Source: Bacteroidales bacterium UBA5235 (GTDB lineage Bacteria; Bacteroidota; Bacteroidia; Bacteroidales; VadinHA17). From it: a stretch of DNA of 16,272 nt. Below, in pieces: positions 7,597 to 14,225 of the stretch (position 1 is its first letter; each line of letters starts with the position of its first letter). A program made the position numbers and the translations under genes. Where the stretch lies: assembly GCA_002409145.1 (NCBI GenBank), contig DHUL01000042.1, positions 2,764 through 19,035 of the forward strand, in the 5' to 3' direction. Under the pieces are notes generated by a model. The model was not told the DNA's origin and did no database searches. It saw only the letters and a program-made list of their open reading frames with translations.

Positions 7597-8100
7597 ATGA
7601 GCAGAGGATTTGTCAAAGATGGCGATCAGGAAGAAGTTCCGATGGTGCCAAAAAGAGCATACCTGCCGGATGATGTGCCGAATTTCGTCACCCGTGCCGG
7701 CTTTGAACAGCTTATGGCTGAAAAGGAGGCTCTTATTGCGGAAAAGGAAACCCTGGGTATTGCTCATGAGAATGAAAAGCGCCTGGCCCTGAACTTCATC
7801 AATGCAAAACTTCAATTGCTTAACAGCAGAATTACCGACGCCAGGATTATCGACCCCAAGGACCAGCCACAGGACGAAGTGACATTTGGTGCAAGAGTCA
7901 CCATCAAAGCAGTAGTTACAGGAAAATTGCAGACTTTTCAAATAGTAGGAGCTGACGAGGCAGATATATCAAAAGGAAAGATTTCTTTCATCTCACCACT
8001 TGCAAGGGCACTGTTAAACAAGAAAACAGGGCAAAGAGTTACGCTTAAGCGTGAAAAGGAAGAGATATTATACGACATTGTCGAAATCTCGTACATCTGA
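7597..8100 (+). CDS. GreA/GreB-family transcription elongation factor (short coiled-coil form)
   Basis: A 167-residue Gre-family protein that would bind the RNA polymerase secondary channel and act on backtracked complexes. The N-terminal lead MSRGFVKDGDQEEVPMVPKR belongs to the Bacteroidota form of the family. It is followed by the coiled-coil region (about 32-86, LMAEKEALIAEKE ... KLQLLNSRITDARIID) and the FKBP-like C-terminal domain (about 92-165) with FGARVTI, FQIVGADEAD, ISFISPLARALLNKKTGQRV. From TRAG to RIID there are about 55 residues against about 71 in E. coli GreA. The missing part is the hairpin tip that carries the acidic residues for transcript cleavage. The tip here (GIAHENEKR) retains Glu residues, but whether they coordinate Mg is unknown. 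It may be an anti-backtracking or regulatory Gre factor rather than a cleavage factor. ATG 7597; single-gene unit. Confidence 0.9.
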   Translation: MSRGFVKDGDQEEVPMVPKRAYLPDDVPNFVTRAGFEQLMAEKEALIAEKETLGIAHENEKRLALNFINAKLQLLNSRITDARIIDPKDQPQDEVTFGARVTIKAVVTGKLQTFQIVGADEADISKGKISFISPLARALLNKKTGQRVTLKREKEEILYDIVEISYI

Positions 8101-8428
8101 ATTGGCATTTATATTCTTACCTGACTGACATAACCTTCACCTGGCTTTCCGGGCCGGAACTCACCCCCTGCCCGGCTCCTGTTGCTATCGAAGTATCCTG
8201 CCGGAGAACTCTTCCGACCCTCTCGAAGGGTCAGAAAAGTGAGCCGCTAATCGCATATGCAACATAATAGTCGGGACCGGCCAGAATGATGAAGATTTAA
8301 AGAGCGTGTCTCATGTTATGTTATCTATGGCACATTAATACATTTTTTTTGAGTCATGACGAATGGATATCCTTGACTTTGGTGGCCGGATAGCGTAAAT
8401 TTGATAGGATAACCAACCCTAAGCAGAG
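8101..8428. other. 328-base gene-free stretch ahead of the TIR gene
   Basis: No open frame of note on either strand and no remnant I recognise. It contains a small hairpin, GACCCT (8216-8221) and AGGGTC (8227-8232) with loop CTCGA and no T run, and an eight-base T run (8343-8350). At its right end lies the promoter of the TIR gene. Confidence 0.5.
8373..8403 (+). promoter_or_regulatory. Bacteroidota-type promoter of the TIR gene
   Basis: TTG at 8373-8375 and TAAATTTG at 8396-8403, a perfect TAnnTTTG, are separated by exactly 20 bases. Transcription would start near 8409 and give a leader of about 20 bases to ATG 8429. Outside a 10-base spacer it is identical at 20 of 21 positions to the acyl-CoA ligase promoter (5329-5359). 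Confidence 0.65.
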
Positions 8429-10732
8429 ATGCCCAGCCTCATTCCAGAATACGAATACGATGTCTTCATAAGCTATCGCCAGAAGGACAACAGGTACGAT
8501 GGCTGGGTGACGAAGTTCGTCGACAATTTCAGCAAGGAACTTGAAGCAACGTTCAAGGAGGATATCTCCGTCTATTTTGATGTCAATCCTCACGACGGTC
8601 TCCTGGAAACGCATGATGTGGATGATTCACTGAAGGACAAACTGAAATGCCTGGTCTTTATACCGATTATTTCCCGCACCTATTGCGACCCTTTGTCGTT
8701 TGCCTGGGAGCATGAGTTCAAGCCGTTTGCTGCAAATGCCTCACAGGACCGGTTTGGATTAAAGGTTACACTGCCTAACGGGAATGTGGCAAGCAGGGTC
8801 CTGCCTGTACGAATTCATGACCTGGACATCGGGGATATTGCATTATGTGAATCAGTCCTCGGGGGGATGCTTCGCGGGGTTGAATTTATATACAGGGAAC
8901 CGGGGGTTAACAAACCGCTGACTGATGAAGATGATGAGACTAAAAACCAGAATAATACAAAGTACCGTATTCAGATAAACAAGGTAGCTCTGGCAACCAG
9001 GGAGATCATAACCGGAATGATGTACGGCCACGCTGCAAAAGTTGCAGCAATGACTGAACCTGCGGAAGGAAAACCTGATTTTAAGGCTGAAGAAGTACTG
9101 TCCCCCCCTGCTAAGGGAAATACGAAAGGCAAAAAGCTCCTCTCCTGGGCATTGGCCTCAGTTATCTCATTGTTATTGCTGACATTCATTCTCTTTGATG
9201 TTCTCGGTCCGTTTAAATCCCTGAACACATCAAATGATAAACTTGCGGTTGCAGTATTCCCGTTTCAGAACATGACCAATGACAGCCTCTGGGATATCTG
9301 GCAGAACGGGATCCAGGATAACCTTATTACAGCACTGTCAAATTCACCTGATCTTAAAGTCAGAAAAAAAGAAACTTTAAACCTGCTGCTGCAAGATGAG
9401 GCGGCAACGAACTATGCATCCCTTGCTCCTCCAGTCTCCAAGATAATTTCACAAAAACTTGATATTGATATATTCATTACGGGCAGTATTAACAGGGAGG
9501 GCCCGAAAACCAGGTTAAATGCACAGATAACCGACTCAAAAACAGACGAAGTCTACAAGGCTTTCAGGATTGAAGGGAGGTCAGACAGTATGCTGTATGC
9601 CATTGACTCCCTGTCAGGGCTAGTAATGGATTACCTGGTCATATCCAAGATGATAAGAGAACTGCCCCCGGATCGTCGGTTTCCTCCGGTTACCAATTCT
9701 CCGGAAGCCTACAGGCTTTACCTGTTGGGAGAATCTGCCCGCAGTAAGAAAGACTATGCAACAGCCAGAGAAATGTTTCAACAGGCTCTCTCAATTGATT
9801 CAAACTACCACCATATGAAGCTGATGATATCGGTGACATGCATGAATGAAGGATTGTATGAGGCAGCAAGGGAATGGAGTGACAAGGCTTATGAAAAAAA
9901 GGATCTTGTGCCGCTGGCGATGCAGATCCTGATAAATTCAAATCATGCATACTTCCACGAAACACCGTTCGAAGAAATCAGATACCTCGAGCAATACCTG
10001 GAAATTGATGAATCTTACCCCGGCACCTATTATGATATTGGAAACAAGTACGCCTCACTGCTTCAGTATGACAAGGCAATTCCGCAGTATGAAAAAGCTC
10101 TTGATCTCTATGCCAGAATGGATGTCAAACCATGGTGGGTCTACTATTATATACAGCCCGGATATGCCTATCATAAAACAGGGCAATACAAAAAGGAAAG
10201 AAAACTTTATGATAAAGCTGATGAGTATTTTCCGGATGATCCGACGCTGGTGTGGAGAAAAGCAATTCTGTACCTGACTGTCAGGGACACGGCCAGCGCC
10301 GGTAAATATCTCAGGCAATACAAGTCGATCTATAAGAAAAATGCATGGCCTGAGTCTGCACTTGAGCGTAATCTGGGATGGGCATACACCCAGGCCAATA
10401 TGCCCGACCAGGCAGAGATCGCCTTCCGCCGGTCAGTAAGCCTTGACAGCAAAAGCCCCTGGTGGGTTTACTACCTGGCATACTTTCTGATCGACAAAGA
10501 AAGAAACATCAGGGAGGGCATCGAACTGTCTGAAAAAGCGCTTGAGTTAAGTCAGGGCCAGTATGAATGGATCTTTATGGATTGCAAGGGCTGGGGATAC
10601 TATAAACAGGGCAGATTCGAGGAAGCACGTGAGATACTTGAAAAAAGCTGGGCCCTCAGGAGATCCAAAGCAGCATATGACCACGAAGCCTTCCTGCATC
10701 TTGAAGCGGTCAGGAAGGTCACCGGCAATTAA
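8429..10732 (+). CDS. TIR domain - transmembrane - TolB_N-like - TPR protein
   Basis: A 767-residue protein in four parts. Residues 8-160 form a TIR domain: YDVFISYRQKD (8-20), an alpha-A stretch to about 42, the BB-loop region YFDVNPHDGLLE (49-60), CLVFIPIISRTY (74-85), then SFAWEHEF (90-97). Glu96 lies six residues after Ser90, as the catalytic Glu does in NAD-cleaving TIR domains (SxWxxxEL-like). A lysine-rich stretch (229-236) precedes one membrane segment at about 237-258. By the positive-inside rule the TIR domain is cytoplasmic and the rest periplasmic. Residues 271-400 resemble the TolB_N/FlgO-like domain found in adenylate cyclase-TPR proteins (AVAVFPFQNMTND, GIQDNLITALS, FITGSINREG). 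Residues about 424-760 are TPR-like helical repeats, with PWWVYY at 568-573 and again at 677-682. Likely a membrane sensor with a TIR output; NADase, defence or signalling roles are inference. It has its own promoter and no partner gene. Confidence 0.92.
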   Translation: MPSLIPEYEYDVFISYRQKDNRYDGWVTKFVDNFSKELEATFKEDISVYFDVNPHDGLLETHDVDDSLKDKLKCLVFIPIISRTYCDPLSFAWEHEFKPFAANASQDRFGLKVTLPNGNVASRVLPVRIHDLDIGDIALCESVLGGMLRGVEFIYREPGVNKPLTDEDDETKNQNNTKYRIQINKVALATREIITGMMYGHAAKVAAMTEPAEGKPDFKAEEVLSPPAKGNTKGKKLLSWALASVISLLLLTFILFDVLGPFKSLNTSNDKLAVAVFPFQNMTNDSLWDIWQNGIQDNLITALSNSPDLKVRKKETLNLLLQDEAATNYASLAPPVSKIISQKLDIDIFITGSINREGPKTRLNAQITDSKTDEVYKAFRIEGRSDSMLYAIDSLSGLVMDYLVISKMIRELPPDRRFPPVTNSPEAYRLYLLGESARSKKDYATAREMFQQALSIDSNYHHMKLMISVTCMNEGLYEAAREWSDKAYEKKDLVPLAMQILINSNHAYFHETPFEEIRYLEQYLEIDESYPGTYYDIGNKYASLLQYDKAIPQYEKALDLYARMDVKPWWVYYYIQPGYAYHKTGQYKKERKLYDKADEYFPDDPTLVWRKAILYLTVRDTASAGKYLRQYKSIYKKNAWPESALERNLGWAYTQANMPDQAEIAFRRSVSLDSKSPWWVYYLAYFLIDKERNIREGIELSEKALELSQGQYEWIFMDCKGWGYYKQGRFEEAREILEKSWALRRSKAAYDHEAFLHLEAVRKVTGN

Positions 10733-10745
10733 TGATTACAAACCA

Positions 10746-11166
10746 GCCACTGAAAATCAGCTGGGAAACAGTGTGATCAAATGTTGTGTTATCCTTCACC
10801 CCAGGAGGGATGACAGGAGAATCCACAAAGGCATTACCGATATCCTCACAAGGTAACCGGGCCGTCAGGTAATTCATCCGTATCAAGAACCTGACCGAAG
10901 ATGAGTGCCGGTACAACGAACTGGTGGAGGTAATTAGCACTCAGATTCACCTGCGGAAGTCCAAATGCAAGGTTTTCACTGACCTTCTTCTCAGCAAGAC
11001 TGATGTCAATCCCGGATGACCGGACAGTTCTGTTGTTTTCCAGAGCGAAGTCACAGGCCTGCGCAACTGACATACTGAGCATCTCCTTCTTGTCCAGGCT
11101 TTTCAGATACGGCAAAATGAACGGCAGAAACAGACTCAACAGGATAATTTGAACCACCTTATACAA
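10746..11166 (-). pseudogene. Broken TolC-like outer-membrane efflux protein gene (N-terminal remnant, frameshifted and truncated)
   Basis: On the minus strand an intact frame from TTG 11164-11166 to TGA 10846-10848 encodes a hydrophobic signal region and the N-terminus of a TolC-family protein (SVAQACDFALENNRTVRSSGIDISLAEKK, continued by FGLPQVNLSANYLHQF). Homology does not end at the stop. In the next frame it runs on as EDIGNAFVDSPVIPPGVKD and NTTFDHTVSQLIFSG. Removing one base (the A at 10848, a T on the coding strand) rejoins the two as VTLEDIGNAF, so the break is a single-base insertion. After QLIFSG (about 10746) family similarity stops, and the remaining two thirds of the protein are absent. 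The cut end lies 13 bases from the stop of the TIR gene, which converges on it. The gene cannot make a functional efflux channel. Confidence 0.85.
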
Positions 11167-11194
11167 TCAATTACTTGCCTGGAAAAAGGAATGT

Positions 11195-11268
11195 TCAGAT
11201 TCTTTTAACACCCGCAAAAAGAAAAAGTTTTTCAATGAGAAAGCAGGATTCTGTAAGTCAGAATCTGA
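11195..11268. repeat. Inverted repeats and hairpin in the gap before the peroxiredoxin gene end
   Basis: GATTCTG (11247-11253) and CAGAATC (11259-11265) form a 7-base hairpin with loop TAAGT. AGAATCTGA (11260-11268) also pairs with a distal TCAGATTCT (11195-11203), so two alternative structures are possible. It sits about 50 bases downstream of the peroxiredoxin stop on its strand and may act as a weak transcript end. No T run follows directly. Confidence 0.35.
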
Positions 11269-11315
11269 TAAGGGGCGATTGACCAGTAATCAGGATATTC
11301 CGGTAGCAGGAATGA

Positions 11316-11882
11316 TTATTTTTGTGCTCTGAGAAAATCAAGGACCTCCCTGGTATCCTGTTCCGGGTCTACGGCATCATTTTTATAGATGATCTTCCCG
11401 TCTTTTCCCACAATAAAGGTCCACCTCTTTATGGAAAGATCGCGCACAAGCTCATATTCGGCACCATCAATAGTTCTCTTTATAGTTGCACCATCACCCA
11501 CAGGTACACCAAAGGCTGCGGCTATGGTGCCCTTTTCATCAGACAAAAGCGGGAAGTTGAGGTTTTCGGCATGTCTGAACAACTTTAGACTCTCAGGTTT
11601 ATCACCACTGATCCCCACTACAATTGCATCCTCTGATGTAAGGTCAGCCATATGATCACGATAGGAGCATGCCTGTTTAGTGCATCCGCTAGTCATTGCA
11701 CCCGGGAAAAAATATATGACGATATAGTCTTTACCTATATTCCTGCTGATATCCCAGGCAGATCCGTCATCCGCAGTGGCTTTGAATTGGGGTACTTTAT
11801 CCCCGACTGTAAGTGGTTTCTGACCGTACATGATTCCTGATGCTATAATTAATACCATTAGAAGACCCATTAGCTTTTTCAT
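11316..11882 (-). CDS. Exported peroxiredoxin, AhpC/TSA (BCP-like) type
   Basis: A 188-residue thioredoxin-fold peroxidase that would reduce hydrogen peroxide or organic peroxides. The active site FFPGAMTSGCTKQACSYRD (58-76) contains the peroxiredoxin P-x3-T-x2-C pattern with Pro60, Thr64 and peroxidatic Cys67. A second Cys at 72 has the spacing of the resolving Cys in BCP/PrxQ-type atypical 2-Cys enzymes. Further family features are VVGISGDKPESLKLF (88-102), NFPLLSD (109-115) and WTFIVGKDGKI (154-164). Residues 1-20 (MKKLMGLLMVLIIASGIMYG) are a signal peptide, so the enzyme works in the periplasm and would need an exported reductant. It starts at ATG 11880-11882 and lies 90 bases downstream of the aldehyde dehydrogenase gene on the same strand. 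Shared transcription is possible but unproven. Confidence 0.92.
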   Translation of the reverse strand: MKKLMGLLMVLIIASGIMYGQKPLTVGDKVPQFKATADDGSAWDISRNIGKDYIVIYFFPGAMTSGCTKQACSYRDHMADLTSEDAIVVGISGDKPESLKLFRHAENLNFPLLSDEKGTIAAAFGVPVGDGATIKRTIDGAEYELVRDLSIKRWTFIVGKDGKIIYKNDAVDPEQDTREVLDFLRAQK

Positions 11883-11972
11883 GATCTGACAATTTTAATG
11901 TTAACAATCCTGATCTTAAAAGGTTTTGTCAACTTCCGGGCAAGAAGCCATGAAACAGGTCAGTCTGGCTTT

Positions 11973-13349
11973 CTAACGCATTAAAAGTCTGAGAATTTTT
12001 TCCTTGATTGGTGTGTACGGCGGATATCGGACAGGAAGATCAATGAGATTTGATTTCTCCATAACGGATCTCATGTTTGAGAATGTTTCGAATGACTTTC
12101 TCCCGTGGTACCTGCCCATTCCGCTCGGACCGGTTCCTCCGAAAGGCAGGTTAGGTGATGCAACCTGCATTATTGTGTCGTTTATTGCCGCAGAGCCGCT
12201 GCTGGTTTTTGACAGGAACTCCTCTGAGAGCTTTCTGCTTGTTGTAAATATATATGCTGCCAGCGGCTTCGGGTTCCTGTTGATAACGGAATACACCTCT
12301 GAAAAATCATCGAAAGAGATTACAGGCAAAACCGGGCCGAATATCTCCTCCTGCATGACCGGGTCCTCAGGTTTGATTCCTGTGATTATGGTAGGAGCAA
12401 CAAAACAGGTTTCCGGATCTGTCTTACCACCTGCAACTATGTTCCCGTTCTTCATGAGTGACTCCATTCTAATGGTCTTTCTGGCATTGACCATCCTGCA
12501 ATAATCAGGGCTTATAGAGGGATCATCCCCATAGAATGATTTGATTTCTTTGACCAGAAGCTCCAGGAAAGGCGCTTCTACCTTTCTGTCAACAAGAAGG
12601 TAATCTGGTGCTATGCAAGTCTGGCCGGCATTCAGGAATTTTCCTGACGCTATCCTTTTTGCGGCAAAACTGAGTTTTGCATCGGCTGCCACAACACAAG
12701 GATTCTTGCCTCCCAGCTCGAGAGTTACCGGGGTCAGGTTAACGGAGGCTTTTGCCATCACCATCTTTCCTACGGCCGGACTTCCCGTAAAGAATATGTA
12801 ATCAAACCTGAAATCCAGGAGATATTCGCTCACTGAGTGCTCTCCCCTTACCAATACTATCAGTTCCTTTGGAAAATGGTCAATTATTTTTGATATGACT
12901 TCGAGTGTATGTGGAACCTTCTGGGAGACTTTAAGAACTACGCAGTTGCCTGCAGCCAGCGCGCTCATTGCCGGAATTATTGATAACTGCAGAGGATAGT
13001 TCCAGGGCGACAGGATCAGCACCTGTCCGCAGGGCTCTGGTATAATATAGCTCCTGGCAGGAAAATTAGTAACTGAAGTCCTTACTTTTTGCCTGCCTGA
13101 CCATTTCCTGAGATTTCTTATCATCATGCTGATCTCGGCGATGGCAAACCTGGTTTCTGTTCCAAGAACTTCAAAATCAGGCTTATGAAAATCCTTATAC
13201 AGCGCCTCCTTAAGTTCATCTTCATGGCTGAGGATCAGAGATCTGAGTTTCTTCAGGTTTTGGAGCCTGTAATTTATATCGAGCGTTTTGCCTGAGGCAA
13301 AATATTCCCTCTGAGCACCGAGAATTTTTTCCAGTTCATGTTTTTCCAT
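11973..13349 (-). CDS. Aldehyde dehydrogenase, class 3 (ALDH3-like)
   Basis: A 458-residue NAD(P)-dependent aldehyde dehydrogenase that oxidises an aldehyde to the acid. Catalytic and cofactor residues are all in place: Asn117 in LSPWNYP (113-119), Lys140 in VVLK, the cofactor loop FTGSPAVGK (187-195), the general base Glu211 in LELGGKNP (210-217), and the nucleophile Cys245 in GQTC (242-245). EEIFGPVLPV follows further on. The short length, lacking the oligomerisation-tail extension of class 1/2 enzymes, and the C-terminal hydrophobic/basic tail (PIKEKILRLLMR) fit class 3, whose members often prefer medium or long-chain fatty aldehydes. Given the tail and the acyl-CoA ligase elsewhere in the window a lipid-derived aldehyde is plausible, but this is inference. 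ATG start 13347-13349; the gene ends with TAG. A 21-base palindrome lies just upstream. Confidence 0.94.
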   Translation of the reverse strand: MEKHELEKILGAQREYFASGKTLDINYRLQNLKKLRSLILSHEDELKEALYKDFHKPDFEVLGTETRFAIAEISMMIRNLRKWSGRQKVRTSVTNFPARSYIIPEPCGQVLILSPWNYPLQLSIIPAMSALAAGNCVVLKVSQKVPHTLEVISKIIDHFPKELIVLVRGEHSVSEYLLDFRFDYIFFTGSPAVGKMVMAKASVNLTPVTLELGGKNPCVVAADAKLSFAAKRIASGKFLNAGQTCIAPDYLLVDRKVEAPFLELLVKEIKSFYGDDPSISPDYCRMVNARKTIRMESLMKNGNIVAGGKTDPETCFVAPTIITGIKPEDPVMQEEIFGPVLPVISFDDFSEVYSVINRNPKPLAAYIFTTSRKLSEEFLSKTSSGSAAINDTIMQVASPNLPFGGTGPSGMGRYHGRKSFETFSNMRSVMEKSNLIDLPVRYPPYTPIKEKILRLLMR

Positions 13350-13364
13350 AGTATTCCCATCAAA

Positions 13365-13385
13365 TTACTAAAAGGATTTTAGTAA
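13365..13385. promoter_or_regulatory. 21-base palindrome upstream of the aldehyde dehydrogenase gene (candidate operator)
   Basis: TTACTAAAA (13365-13373) and TTTTAGTAA (13377-13385) are perfect 9-base arms around GGA. The element lies 15 bases upstream of the ATG on the minus strand, in the spacer shared with the divergent broken protease gene. Size and position suit a dimeric repressor site near the promoter or leader. A hairpin in the mRNA leader is the alternative. Confidence 0.4.
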
Positions 13386-13599
13386 ACCTAATGAAAATTC
13401 GGCGCAAAAAGATATTTTTAAAAGATTTATAACTGAGGAGTAAATTTCGACAGATTATAAATGTCAGGATGGTTTTCAATACGGGTAAAAGGGTCATTTC
13501 AGGAGCGGTCTATCTGCTGGATAAAATTTGCATAACAAATTTGCAGGCCATAGTTATGGTCTGAATATTGTGTCTCCCTCTCTCAGGGGGAGTCATATA

Positions 13600-14132
13600 A
13601 TGGCTGAATTCATCTCAACGAATGACAGCCAGTTACTGGATGCATACTCATCCACAGTTACGGGAGTGATAAAACGAACCTCACAGGCAGTTGTCCATAT
13701 CAGGGCAACAAGGATGACAAACGAGCAGGTTGGTGAACATAAAGCTGATTAGACAGCCTCAGGCTCAGGATTTGTGACCTCTTCAGACGGTTATATCATC
13801 ACCAATCATCATGTAATTGAGGGTGCAGATACTATTGTTGTGATCTTTTATGACGGGCTGGAGCTGGATGCGACGATTATAGGTTCAGATCCGTCAACAG
13901 ATATCGCTGTCATTAAGGTATTTGATGCTGAACTGAGTACGCTGCAGCTTGCTGATTCGGGTAATGTTGAGCCGGGCCAGATAATACTGTATGGTAAGGA
14001 AAGAGAGCTCAGTTAGGCCTGGGTGGTCACACTGTCAAACTCACAAGACGGATGGTGGGGCTAAATAAATTAACCGTATCAACGGGAGTCTACATTTTCG
14101 AACGAAACACTGCGGCTGGAGCCGATAACTGA
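13600..14132 (+). pseudogene. Broken HtrA/DegP-like S1C serine protease gene
   Basis: ATG 13600, seven bases after a strong ribosome-binding site (AGGGGGAG, 13585-13592), opens a frame with the N-terminus of a cytosolic trypsin-like protease (STNDSQLLDAYSSTVTGVIK, SQAVVHIRA). An in-frame TAG at 13750-13752 interrupts it just before SGSGFV. The same frame then continues through the catalytic His region (ITNHHVIEGAD), the catalytic Asp region (DPSTDIAVIKV) and LADSGNVEPGQI, and stops at TAG 14014-14016. The segment with the catalytic Ser (GNSGG) is missing. From 14019, in another frame, comes LGLGGHTVKLTRRMVG and STGVYIFERNTAAGA, which resembles the start of the PDZ domain, up to TGA 14130-14132. 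So there is a nonsense codon, an internal deletion with frame change, and loss of the 3' end. No active protease can be made. Confidence 0.85.
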
Positions 14133-14202
14133 AGAATTGCCTTTACCTGGCTACCCTTGAAATCCGATCTCAAGTCAGATTTTTTTCATCCTGCACAAGA
14201 TG

Positions 14203-14210
14203 TATCTTTG
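14203..14210 (+). promoter_or_regulatory. -7 box of the methyltransferase-permease operon promoter
   Basis: TATCTTTG is a perfect TAnnTTTG match, with a T run at 14180-14186 in place of the -33 TTG about 20 bases upstream. Transcription would begin near 14215, leaving a short A-rich leader before ATG 14226. That supports ATG 14226 as the start and excludes the in-frame TTG at 14157. Confidence 0.5.
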
Positions 14211-14225
14211 AATAAAACAAACAAC

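Noticed and set aside
7489..7941. A 150-codon minus-strand open frame opposite the gre homologue
   Set aside because: Antisense to a conserved gene; Cys/Phe-rich translation without family features.
8216..8232. Hairpin GACCCT/AGGGTC as a terminator of the gre homologue
   Set aside because: Only a 6-base stem, over 110 bases after the stop codon, and followed by AGAAAAG rather than a T run.
13524..13544. Direct repeat AAATTTGC (13524-13531 and 13537-13544) as attachment site or promoter
   Set aside because: Only 8 bases, AT-rich and close together; neither copy gives an exact TAnnTTTG and no mobile gene is nearby.
13750..13752. The TAG in the protease gene as a recoded (read-through) codon
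   Set aside because: TAG is used as a normal stop by the intact aldehyde dehydrogenase gene nearby, and the protease gene is also deleted and frameshifted further on.
14157..14225. TTG 14157 as the start of the methyltransferase
   Set aside because: It would place 23 polar residues before the signal peptide and start upstream of the predicted transcription start near 14215.
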